A DNA stretch of 56,090 bases from Elusimicrobiota bacterium (GTDB taxonomy: Bacteria; Elusimicrobiota; Elusimicrobia; UBA1565; UBA9628): positions 1 to 56,090 of the forward strand of contig JAUYSH010000070.1 in NCBI GenBank assembly GCA_030696455.1. The letters run 5' to 3'. Positions within the stretch are counted from its first letter, which is position 1. Each line of letters starts with the position of its first letter. The position numbers and the translations under genes were made by a program. Of this stretch, positions 23,184 through 29,971 are shown one piece after another. Under the pieces are notes generated by a model. It did no database searches. It was not told the origin of the DNA and saw only the letters and a program-made list of their open reading frames with translations.

Positions 23184-24010
23184 GAACGACCTCCTTTGGC
23201 TGTCACGGCGGTTTTGTTGTCTTCTTCGAAGAACGACCGCCCTCGGAAGGACGGGGGAGCCTTTCCGAGGACGAATAAAGCGGTGGACCAGGCGTCGGCC
23301 TCGGCCGCGCCGGGCAGGACGGCGGCGACGGCGCCGGGGCGGCGCACCGGGGCGCCGTCGAAAGGGGAGATGATGTGGCCCGGGCGTTCGGCGTCGCCCG
23401 AGACGGCGACCGAGGCGTCGTTCAGGAGCAGGGGCTCCGCGCGCCCCGGGATCATGACGGGCCACTCGCCGAGGGCGAGGACCTGGCCGCCGAAGTTGAA
23501 CCGGGCGCGCGTCACGCCCGCCTTCCGGAGGACCGCCGCGGCGAAGTCGAGCGCGCGGCCTTTGCCGATGCCGCCGAAGTCGAGGCTCATGCCTGCGGGG
23601 AGTTCGATCGTCCGGGCCGCAGCGTCCAAGCGGACCTTGGCCCAGCCCGCGGGGGAACGGGTGGGGTCGAAGGCCCCGCCGGTCTCGCGGGCCAGGCGCA
23701 GGGCTTCCTCGACCGCGGCGTACAGGTCGGCGGAGACCTTCACCGGGCCGGCTCCGGCGGCGCGGTTGAGGGCCGAAGCGTCGCTTTCCTTTTTATAGGT
23801 GCTCAGGATTCGGTCCCAGCGCTCGAGCTCGGCGAAGGCGGCGCTGACGGCCGCCTCCGGCGCGCCGGGGGCGTCGAGCTCGCACAAGGTCCCCATGACC
23901 CAGCGAACGCGCTCGGAGCGGCGCTCCTGGGAGGGCGCCGCGCCGAGCGCGTTCGCCGCGAGCGGGAACGCGAGCAGGGCGAGGAGCGGCGTATTGATAT
24001 TGAGATTCAT
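23180..24010 (-). CDS. apbE: FAD:protein FMN transferase (ApbE)
   Basis: A 276-residue exported enzyme that links FMN covalently to Thr/Ser of target proteins. Visible family motifs: VMGTLCELDAPG near the N-terminus, SLDFGGIGKGRALD, ARFNFGGQVLALGEW and EADAWSTALFVLG (metal/FAD-binding ADA-ST-A). The N-terminal hydrophobic segment (about 5-25) is a signal peptide. It is first in the operon and its likely substrate is two genes downstream. I use ATG 24010; an in-frame TTG at 24019 lies nearer the -10. A Fur-type box covers its -35. Confidence 0.92.
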   Translation of the reverse strand: MNLNINTPLLALLAFPLAANALGAAPSQERRSERVRWVMGTLCELDAPGAPEAAVSAAFAELERWDRILSTYKKESDASALNRAAGAGPVKVSADLYAAVEEALRLARETGGAFDPTRSPAGWAKVRLDAAARTIELPAGMSLDFGGIGKGRALDFAAAVLRKAGVTRARFNFGGQVLALGEWPVMIPGRAEPLLLNDASVAVSGDAERPGHIISPFDGAPVRRPGAVAAVLPGAAEADAWSTALFVLGKAPPSFRGRSFFEEDNKTAVTAKGGRS

Positions 24011-24023
24011 TTTCAACAAGGAT

Positions 24024-24053
24024 AATGTAGCACACGTCCTTATTGAAATGCAA
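24024..24053 (-). promoter_or_regulatory. Promoter of the apbE operon
   Basis: Minus strand TTGCAT (24053-24048), 18-nt spacer, TACATT (24029-24024), matching the exbB promoter in spacing and in the TTCAATAAGGAC segment of the spacer. Confidence 0.6.
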
Positions 24054-24062
24054 CATCAATAA
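24040..24062. promoter_or_regulatory. Fur-type operator copy 3, TTATTGA-N9-TCAATAA
   Basis: The same 7-9-7 box as at 19879 and 19919, covering the apbE -35 box. Three copies at two iron/redox operons make a metalloregulator site likely. Confidence 0.7.
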
Positions 24063-24069
24063 GAAAATA

Positions 24070-24107
24070 ACCCGAAAAGAAGGAGGCCCGCCTTTCGGCG
24101 GGCCTCC
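24070..24107 (-). terminator. Intrinsic terminator after the dsbA-like gene
   Basis: An 11-bp GC stem GGAGGCCCGCC/GGCGGGCCTCC (24082-24107) with a 4-nt loop, followed on the minus strand by TTCTTTTC. Confidence 0.85.
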
Positions 24108-24124
24108 CGTCGGAGAAGGGCTTC

Positions 24125-24901
24125 TTACTTCTTCAGGATGCGGGCGATGATCTTCTCGAACTCCGCGACCGGGTACGCGCCGCGCAGCGGAACGCCGTTG
24201 ATCAGGTAGGCGGGCGTGCCCTCGATGCCGAAGCCCTTGGCTTCCTTGATGTCTGCCTCGATCTTCTTCTTGACCGCCTCGCTCTGCGCGTCCTTGGCCG
24301 CCTTGGCGACGTCGAGGCCGAGGTCCTTGGCCAGGGTCTTGAAGTAGTCCTCGCTCAGCTTGCTCTGGTTCTCGAAGAGCATGTCATGGAACGTCCAGGC
24401 CTTGTCCGGAGACTGCAGGTACAGGGCCTCGAACCACTGCGCCGCGGGCATGGCCATCGGGTGGAAGTTGAGGGGGAAGTTCTTGAACACCACGCGCAGC
24501 TTATCGCCGTGGTTCTTGCGCAGCACCTCGATGTTCTTGTGGCCCTGCGTGCAGTAGGGGCACTGGAAGTCCGAGTACTCGACGATGGTGATCGGGGCGT
24601 CCGCCTTGCCGCGCGCGCGCGCCGAGGCGCCGACGTCGGCCTTGAGCGGATTCTTGAAGGCGTTGTCCCGCTCTTCCTGCTCGCGCTTGGCCTCTTCCTT
24701 GGCCTTGCTGCGCTGGTACTCCTGCTGGGATTCGACGACCATCTCGAAGAACTTCATCTTGTCGGCCTTCTTCAGGGCGGAGAGCACGAGGTCGGGATTG
24801 GCCTCGAGGGCCTTCCGGAGGTCTTCCCGGGAGATGGCGGCGGCGGCCGGCACGGCGAGCAGCACGGCGAGAAGCATGGTCGTCACGCGAGCGAGGTTCA
24901 T
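24125..24901 (-). CDS. DsbA-family thiol:disulfide oxidoreductase
   Basis: A 258-residue exported protein: signal peptide (about 1-22), a helical segment, then a DsbA/DsbG-type thioredoxin domain with active-site CPYC (114-117) in SDFQCPYCTQGHKN and the cis-Pro loop GIEGTPAYLINGVPL. The layout (charged N-terminal helix plus Trx domain) matches the DsbA-like proteins of delta-proteobacteria and Elusimicrobia-type genomes (Thioredoxin_4). It follows the TlpA-like gene by 9 nt with an AGGAG site, so the pair probably forms a periplasmic thiol oxidation/reduction unit. A strong terminator follows. Confidence 0.9.
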   Translation of the reverse strand: MNLARVTTMLLAVLLAVPAAAAISREDLRKALEANPDLVLSALKKADKMKFFEMVVESQQEYQRSKAKEEAKREQEERDNAFKNPLKADVGASARARGKADAPITIVEYSDFQCPYCTQGHKNIEVLRKNHGDKLRVVFKNFPLNFHPMAMPAAQWFEALYLQSPDKAWTFHDMLFENQSKLSEDYFKTLAKDLGLDVAKAAKDAQSEAVKKKIEADIKEAKGFGIEGTPAYLINGVPLRGAYPVAEFEKIIARILKK

Positions 24902-24910
24902 GAAGGTCTC

Positions 24911-25378
24911 CTATTTGAGAAGGGCCAGAATATCATTTTCCACCGCGTGGACGTCCACCGCGCCGACCCAGCGGCGGGCGATGCGCCCCTCGGGGTCGAT
25001 CAGGTAGGCGGCGGGCAGGCCGCGCACCGCGTAGGCGGCGGAGACCTTGCGATCGGAGAGCAGGATGGGGAAGGTGAGCCCATACTCCTTGACGAACGGA
25101 GGCACGGCCGAGAGGTTCTCGTCCATCGAGACGCCGAGGACGGCGAACCGTCCGTCCGCGCGCTTATGCAGCGCCTCGAGGTCGGGCATCTCGACGCGGC
25201 AGGTGTCGCACCACGTGGCCCAGAAGTTGACGAGCACGGGCTTGCCCCGGAAGGACTCGAGGCTCACGGTCTTGCCGGCGAGGTCCGGCAGGACGAGGTC
25301 GGGCGCGCGGCGCGAGCCGGCGGGTTCGCCGCAGGCGGCCAGGCCGAGAACGAGCGCGGCGAGGATTAGTTTATTCAT
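24911..25378 (-). CDS. TlpA/ResA-like thioredoxin lipoprotein
   Basis: A 155-residue lipoprotein (LVLGLAAC, Cys16) with a TlpA-type domain: GKPVLVNFWATWCDTC (Cys57-Cys60), VLGVSMDENL and cis-Pro loop AVRGLPAAYLIDPEGRI. It probably reduces disulfides or apocytochrome cysteines outside the membrane. ATG 25378 gives a proper lipoprotein signal; the longer frame to 25414 does not. Confidence 0.9.
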   Translation of the reverse strand: MNKLILAALVLGLAACGEPAGSRRAPDLVLPDLAGKTVSLESFRGKPVLVNFWATWCDTCRVEMPDLEALHKRADGRFAVLGVSMDENLSAVPPFVKEYGLTFPILLSDRKVSAAYAVRGLPAAYLIDPEGRIARRWVGAVDVHAVENDILALLK

Positions 25379-25414
25379 GTTGGGGTATGGACAAGCATAA
25401 CATAAGCCGCCCAC

Positions 25415-25432
25415 CGCCCCCCGAAGGGGGCG
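25415..25432 (-). terminator. Short GC hairpin upstream of the TlpA-like gene
   Basis: A 7-bp stem CGCCCCC/GGGGGCG with loop CGAA, between the short peptide ORF at 25457-25486 and the tlpA-like gene. It may attenuate read-through. Confidence 0.4.
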
Positions 25433-25456
25433 ATGAGCGGTTGTTGCGTTGACGGC

Positions 25457-25486
25457 TTAGCAGCCGCAGGGAGTTTTCGGACCCAT
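25457..25486 (-). CDS. Nine-residue Cys-ending peptide MGPKTPCGC (possible)
   Basis: ATG 25486 is preceded by a strong AGGAGG at 8-nt spacing and followed by nine codons ending CGC, then TAA. It lies between the TetR regulator and the tlpA/dsbA genes on the same strand. The quality of the ribosome-binding site argues for real translation: a leader peptide or a small cysteine peptide. The frame is too short to judge by composition. Confidence 0.35.
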   Translation of the reverse strand: MGPKTPCGC

Positions 25487-25527
25487 GTGAATGCCCTCCT
25501 GTAATTACGACTTGATGCGGACTAAGA

Positions 25528-26127
25528 TCAAACGGATTTTTGCTGCACTAAAATCTGCTTCGCGACCTTCCCGACCCGGGCGAACACCGTCGCGTCGCGG
25601 CGGGAACGGGCCAGCATCATCGCGCCTTCGTAGAGCGCCACGATGGCCTCGGCCGTGGCGCGCGCGTCGAGGTCCGGCTTGAAATAGCCCTTCGACTTGC
25701 AGCGCTCGAGGCAGGCGGACAGCCCCGCGGCCCACTCGTCGAAGAAGCCCGCCACCTTCAGGCGGAACGTCTCGTCCAGGTCGCTCATCTCGAGGGCGAT
25801 GTTGCCCACGAAGCACCCCGCCTTGCAGCCGTTTCCGTCGAAAACCCGCCCGGCCGCCGCGAACATCTCCAGAACCGCGTCCTCGGGCACCGCCTGCGCG
25901 CAGGCCGGCTCGACCTTGCGCGATTGGAACTCCTTGATCTTGTAGTCGAGCACCGCCAACGCCAGCTCGGATTTAGAGCCGTAGTGATGGATCAGGTTGC
26001 CCTTGGTCATCCCGCAAGCCTCGGCGATCTCATCTAAGCAGGCATGGTTGTACCCCTTGAGGTGGATGATGTGCTCTGCCTCTTGGAGGATGCGTTCGCG
26101 GACGGCTGGGTCTGCTTTTCGGGCCAT
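25528..26127 (-). CDS. TetR/AcrR-family regulator (NemR/AcuR-like)
   Basis: A 199-residue repressor. Residues 10-60 are the TetR helix-turn-helix (RERILQEAEHIIHLKGYNHACLDEIAEACGMTKGNLIHHYGSKSEL). The ligand domain contains NGCKAGCFVGNIALEMSD, where NemR/AcuR-like regulators carry a reactive cysteine, so sensing of electrophiles or oxidants is plausible. Its own promoter is followed directly by a palindromic operator, indicating autoregulation. Downstream thiol genes may be targets. Confidence 0.88.
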   Translation of the reverse strand: MARKADPAVRERILQEAEHIIHLKGYNHACLDEIAEACGMTKGNLIHHYGSKSELALAVLDYKIKEFQSRKVEPACAQAVPEDAVLEMFAAAGRVFDGNGCKAGCFVGNIALEMSDLDETFRLKVAGFFDEWAAGLSACLERCKSKGYFKPDLDARATAEAIVALYEGAMMLARSRRDATVFARVGKVAKQILVQQKSV

Positions 26128-26137
26128 AAATTGATTG

Positions 26138-26187
26138 ACTGACCGTTCAGTTAGTTAATTGTACCAGGATATCGCGGCCGCTGTCAA
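26138..26187 (-). promoter_or_regulatory. TetR promoter with palindromic operator
   Basis: Minus strand TTGACA (26187-26182), 18-nt spacer, TACAAT (26163-26158). The palindrome ACTGA-CCGT-TCAGT (26138-26151, imperfect extension to 26131-26158) lies between the -10 and the start codon. Confidence 0.75.
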
Positions 26188-26259
26188 GGGGTCCATTGTA
26201 AAGGAAGTGTGACGAACGAAGTTGCAGGACCGTTACCGCCGGGGGCGTCTTACCTGGGC

Positions 26260-26265
26260 TATACT
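26260..26265 (+). promoter_or_regulatory. -10 box (TATACT) of the YtxH-like gene
   Basis: A consensus-like hexamer 28 nt before the ATG at 26294; no convincing -35 at 16-18 nt. Confidence 0.45.
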
Positions 26266-26293
26266 GGCCCTCGTCAGTAAGGCAGGAGGGGCC

Positions 26294-26767
26294 ATGAGAC
26301 AGCGTCACAAGGACGAGCGAAAGCTCGAGGACGACCGGCGCGTGGAAGAGGCGCTCGAAGAGACGTTTCCGGCGAGCGATGCTCCGTCCTACAACCGCGG
26401 CATCGACTCGCGCGACACCGGTTTCACCCGTCCGGACGAATTGAAATGGACATCGATGGGAGGAGGCAAAGCGATGAGAGAAGATGAGGGCAAGAAGACG
26501 TCCTCGTTCGTTTACCTGATCGGCGGTTTCGCCGTGGGCGCCGTGTGCGGCCTGCTGTTCGCGCCGAAGAAAGGCAGCGAGCTGATCGAAGACATCGGCG
26601 ATTGGGGGCGGGAGACCAAGGAGCGCGGCCGGGATCTGTATTCGCGCGCCAAGGATTACATCCCGCACCGCGTCCGCTCGGTGTCCGACGGCGTCCGGGC
26701 CGCGCGCGAGGCCGGGGGAAAAGCGTATGACCGCGTCAAGGACAAGGTCGAACGCTACGAGTCCTGA
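26294..26767 (+). CDS. YtxH-domain protein with N-terminal ETFPASD segment
   Basis: A 157-residue protein. The N-terminal ~60 residues are polar and contain VEEALEETFPASDAPSYN, a motif known from small stand-alone stress-associated proteins. Residues ~70-115 are a YtxH domain: one TM helix GGFAVGAVCGLLFAPKKGSELIEDI. The C-terminus is amphipathic. SD GGAGG lies 6 nt before the ATG. A second GGAGG precedes an in-frame ATG at 26474 (MREDEGKK), so the YtxH part may also be made separately. Likely a general-stress protein; no mechanism known. Confidence 0.8.
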   Translation: MRQRHKDERKLEDDRRVEEALEETFPASDAPSYNRGIDSRDTGFTRPDELKWTSMGGGKAMREDEGKKTSSFVYLIGGFAVGAVCGLLFAPKKGSELIEDIGDWGRETKERGRDLYSRAKDYIPHRVRSVSDGVRAAREAGGKAYDRVKDKVERYES

Positions 26768-26807
26768 CGGGGGGGCGGAGCGGCCCGCGCTCGCGGGCCG
26801 CTCCGTT

Positions 26808-27905
26808 CTAGCCGTCGAGGGGCACGACGCCGATGCCGGCCTTGACGCCGGAAAGATCATAAACGCCGCCGCGTCCGAAGCCGACGCCGCGGGTCGGGTT
26901 CCTTGAGAGCCAGAGAGGCGTGTCGAGATCGACGAATTCGACGCCGCCGAGGCCGGCCGCGAGATGCGCGGCCGCGCCCATCGCCAGGGGCGTCTCCACC
27001 ATTCCTCCGACCATGAGCCGCAGCCCCGAGGCCCGCGCGATCAGACCGCAGTCCCACGCCTCGAGCACCCCCATCTTCATGAGCTTGAGGTTGAGCACCT
27101 GCGCGGCGCCCGCGCGCGCGAGCGTCCGCGCGTCCGCGCGGCCGCGCAGGGACTCGTCGGCCGCGACCGGAACGCCGCACCCGCGGTGGAAGGCGATCAG
27201 CCCCTTGAGGTCGTCGGCCTCGGCCGGCTGCTCGAAGAGGACGGGGCGGATGCCTCGCGCGCGCAGCCTCCGTACGAGCTCGAGCGAGTGCGACGGCCCA
27301 TAGCCCTGGTTGGCGTCGAGCAGGAGGTCGGCGCGGGGATGGGCCTTCGCGACGGCCGCCGCGCGGTCGGCGTCCTCCCGGGCGGTGAAGCCCACCTTGA
27401 GCTTGACCACCCCCACGCCGAGCTCCCGAATGCGCCGGGCCGCGGCGTAGGCCTCCTCGGGGCTTCCGAGGGTGACGGTCACGTCGGAGACGACGCGGTC
27501 GCGCGCGCCGCCGAACAGGGTCCTCAGGGGCAGGCCGGCGCGGCGCGTCCACGCGTCGAGCAGGGCGACCCCGAGCGCGGCCCGGGCGGCGCCGGCGCGC
27601 TCCGGCAGATGATCCTCGAGCTCCTCGAGGCGGGCGCGCCAGGCCCCCGCGTCCCGCCCGAGCCAGCGCGCGCCCGCGCGCTCGATCTGGAGCTCGGACT
27701 TGGCGGCGGTCTCGCCGTTGAACGCGGGGAAAGGGGACGCCTCTCCGTGGCCCGCCGTCCCATCGGCCAAGGTCAGCCGGACGAAGACGGTCTCGAGCTC
27801 GGCGGAAGCGCCGCCCGCGATGGCGAACGGCTCTTTCATCGGCACGATAACGCGGCGGGCGTCGATCCCGGCGATCTCGGCGCCGCCGCGGCGGGGCGTC
27901 TTCAC
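26808..27905 (-). CDS. Dipeptide epimerase (enolase superfamily, YcjG/AEE-like)
   Basis: A 365-residue enolase-superfamily enzyme. Catalytic lysines are in VVKLKVGF (KxK) and NLKLMKMG; metal ligands are DANQGY (Asp), LFEQP (Glu) and AADES (Asp). The late EFVDLDTPLWL motif is characteristic of L-Ala-D/L-Glu and related dipeptide epimerases acting in muropeptide recycling. It uses GTG 27905 overlapping the upstream stop as GTGA. Exact dipeptide specificity is not readable. Confidence 0.88.
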   Translation of the reverse strand: MKTPRRGGAEIAGIDARRVIVPMKEPFAIAGGASAELETVFVRLTLADGTAGHGEASPFPAFNGETAAKSELQIERAGARWLGRDAGAWRARLEELEDHLPERAGAARAALGVALLDAWTRRAGLPLRTLFGGARDRVVSDVTVTLGSPEEAYAAARRIRELGVGVVKLKVGFTAREDADRAAAVAKAHPRADLLLDANQGYGPSHSLELVRRLRARGIRPVLFEQPAEADDLKGLIAFHRGCGVPVAADESLRGRADARTLARAGAAQVLNLKLMKMGVLEAWDCGLIARASGLRLMVGGMVETPLAMGAAAHLAAGLGGVEFVDLDTPLWLSRNPTRGVGFGRGGVYDLSGVKAGIGVVPLDG

Positions 27906-28951
27906 GGAAGGGTCGTGACGAGGCAGGCGTCCGAGAACGACAGGCCGTGGACCGTGGCGCCTTGCTTCTCGGGGATCAGGAACAGCTCGTGGGGGGTGAA
28001 GATCGAGTCCCGGGTCAGGTCGTACAGGCGGGGGGAGTCGAGCACCACGAAACTGCGGCCGTCGTCGTCGAACTGGATGTCGCGGCCCTTGTTGCCCTCG
28101 TGCAGCCAGAGATCGTCCTGTTTGACGAAGACGCGGGTGGAGCCCGTCTCGGGTGGAGACATCACCACCAGCGCCTGCGCGGCTCGGTAGACGATGCGCA
28201 CGAAAGCCGATTGGGTCAGGTTGGCCTGAGCCAGGCGCATTCCGTCGGGCTCCGTCTCCCAGCGTCCGTGGACGGCGGCTTCGCCGTCCCGGGAGTCGAC
28301 GATGATCGAGCGGCGCATCGAGATGTCCTTGTCGAGGACGAGCGCCCGCTTCGTGGAGCGCGCCCCGAGGCTGATCTCGCCGGTCGCGGCGCCGCAGTCC
28401 CGGCGGGGGACGTCGGCGACTCCGGTCGGGGCAGGAAGGGCCTTGGCGCCGATGAGGTCGGCCAGGGCGAGGCGGATCTCGGACTCGAACTCGCGATAGC
28501 CGCCCTCGCCGAGGCGGTCGAAGACGATGCGCCCGCGCCGGTCGATCACGTACAGCGCCGGCCAGCCCTCGTTGGCGAAGGCCTTCCAGAGCCGGCGGTC
28601 GCTGTCGAGGATGACCGGGTACTCGATGCCGTAGCGGCTCACGAGCTTCTTGGCCCAGACGGCCTCGCGATGAAAGTCGAGGTCCGGCGTCAGCACGCCG
28701 ATCACCATGACCTGCGAGAGAGCGTAGCGGTCGAACCAGGCGGTCAGCGCGGGAAGCACGCGCACCGAGTTGATCGAGGTCGGATTGATGAAAGCGACGA
28801 CGACGACCTTACGGTCGCGCATTCGCCGCAGGGACAGCTCGGTCGCGTTCAGCCAGGCGCTGACGGGCGGAAATTCCGGCGCGGGGGGATTGATCGGCCT
28901 CTCGGCGCGGGCGGCCGAGGCGGCGAGCAGGAGCAGAAGCAGGACTCTCAT
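27902..28951 (-). CDS. Exported thioredoxin-fold protein lacking redox cysteines (NHLRC2/TlpA-like)
   Basis: A 349-residue exported protein (signal peptide to ARAE, about 17). Residues ~40-165 are a thioredoxin fold resembling the NHLRC2-type domain, where KVVVVAFINPTSINSVRVLPAL aligns with the usual W-CxNC-HVLP active site. Both cysteines are Ser here (S-I-N-S). YPVILDSDRRLWKAFANEGWPALYVIDRRGRI completes the fold. The C-terminal ~150 residues are an unrecognised beta-rich domain. Probably a binding rather than a redox protein. It is in an operon with the SirB1-like gene (ATGA overlap) and the epimerase. Confidence 0.8.
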   Translation of the reverse strand: MRVLLLLLLAASAARAERPINPPAPEFPPVSAWLNATELSLRRMRDRKVVVVAFINPTSINSVRVLPALTAWFDRYALSQVMVIGVLTPDLDFHREAVWAKKLVSRYGIEYPVILDSDRRLWKAFANEGWPALYVIDRRGRIVFDRLGEGGYREFESEIRLALADLIGAKALPAPTGVADVPRRDCGAATGEISLGARSTKRALVLDKDISMRRSIIVDSRDGEAAVHGRWETEPDGMRLAQANLTQSAFVRIVYRAAQALVVMSPPETGSTRVFVKQDDLWLHEGNKGRDIQFDDDGRSFVVLDSPRLYDLTRDSIFTPHELFLIPEKQGATVHGLSFSDACLVTTLP

Positions 28952-29805
28952 CCCGGCCCCGCGTCGCGTCCGGTCAGGACGATCTCGACCAAGGTCGAGA
29001 GGCGCTCGGCGCGGTCGAGCGCGCCGGTCTTCTGGTAGATGGATATGAGGTTTCTCAGCATGCGCGCCAGGATCTCCCGCGAGCCCACCGGCTTGCCGAG
29101 CTCCGGCCGCCAATCATACCCGTTGCGCACGAGCATGCGCTTGACCTCGGGCAAGGTCATCAGCTGGCCGCCGCGAAAGCAGTCCACGAACAGCGCCGAG
29201 CCGCTCTCCTTGAATCCCGCGAGGAAGTGCCCGGGCGTGCCCACCCCGTAGAGAGGCAGGCGCAGGCGGCGAGCCAGGAGGAGCGTCAGCACGGTCAAGG
29301 TGACGGGGATGCCGCGGCGGGTGTCGATGACCCTCGAGAGGTAGCTGTTGTCGGCGTCGTAGTAGCGCGTTTCGTTGCCCGTGAAGCCCAGGCCTTGGAA
29401 CAAATGGTTCGACAAGCGTCGCACCGACTCGCCGATGCCGGCGTCGGCGGGCATGTCGGCGGCGACGGCTCCGGCCACGCGATCGAGCCAGTCCCGGTAG
29501 ACGGCGGCGTCCACGTCGGCGAAGCCGAAGCGGGAGATCAGCATGGCCCCGTCCTCGAGGTCGGGCAGCTTCGCCAGGGAGAGCCTCACGAAGTCTCGGC
29601 GCAGGTCCTGGAAGCGCAGCTCGCCCGCCACCGACTCGAGCCGGACCGCCATCTCGGGCGTCGCCGCCTGCCGCAGCTCATCGAGGTAAGGCATGATGGC
29701 GGCGCCGACCCCGAGAATGCGGCTCCTCACGAGAGCCTGGCTGGCGGGGTCGTCTTCCTCTAATAATGTAACGAGGCTGCGCAAAGCCTTCTCGTCCAAG
29801 GTCAC
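28948..29805 (-). CDS. SirB1-family protein (transglutaminase-like core plus TPR)
   Basis: A 285-residue protein of the SirB1/transglutaminase-core-2 family: DADNSYLSRVIDTRRGIPVTLTVLTLLLARRLRLPLYGVGTPGHFLAG, then DCFRGGQLMT and a helical tail LRNLISIYQKTGALDRAERLSTLVEIVL. The Cys of classical transglutaminases is absent in the family core, so enzyme activity is uncertain. It uses GTG 29805, exactly 6 nt after a TACAAT box. First gene of a three-gene operon. Confidence 0.85.
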   Translation of the reverse strand: MTLDEKALRSLVTLLEEDDPASQALVRSRILGVGAAIMPYLDELRQAATPEMAVRLESVAGELRFQDLRRDFVRLSLAKLPDLEDGAMLISRFGFADVDAAVYRDWLDRVAGAVAADMPADAGIGESVRRLSNHLFQGLGFTGNETRYYDADNSYLSRVIDTRRGIPVTLTVLTLLLARRLRLPLYGVGTPGHFLAGFKESGSALFVDCFRGGQLMTLPEVKRMLVRNGYDWRPELGKPVGSREILARMLRNLISIYQKTGALDRAERLSTLVEIVLTGRDAGPG

Positions 29806-29811
29806 GCAGGC

Positions 29812-29840
29812 ATTGTAGCCGGGGAACCGGGCCTTTTCAA
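29812..29840 (-). promoter_or_regulatory. Promoter for a leaderless SirB1-like mRNA
   Basis: Minus strand TTGAAA (29840-29835), 17-nt spacer, TACAAT (29817-29812), 6 nt, GTG start. Confidence 0.7.
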
Positions 29841-29849
29841 GGCCGTATC

Positions 29850-29929
29850 GGTGTCAGGCTTGCCGTTGTTGCAGTATTACCTTTGGAAAATATCGATATA
29901 AATACTGCAACAACGGCAAGCCTGACCCC
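29850..29929. repeat. 29-bp inverted repeat tipped by GGTGTCAGGC, copy 2
   Basis: Arms 29850-29878 and 29901-29929 pair with one mismatch around a 22-nt AT-rich loop containing TATCGATA. The tip is shared with 10303-10365 but the inner arm sequence is different. Confidence 0.8.
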
Positions 29930-29971
29930 ATCCAATATGATTGAATTCCTCGACGGTATTACGACGAGAAA

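Noticed and set aside
21909-23798. 629-codon frame on the plus strand
   Set aside because: Antisense of the porin and apbE genes; no recognisable domain.
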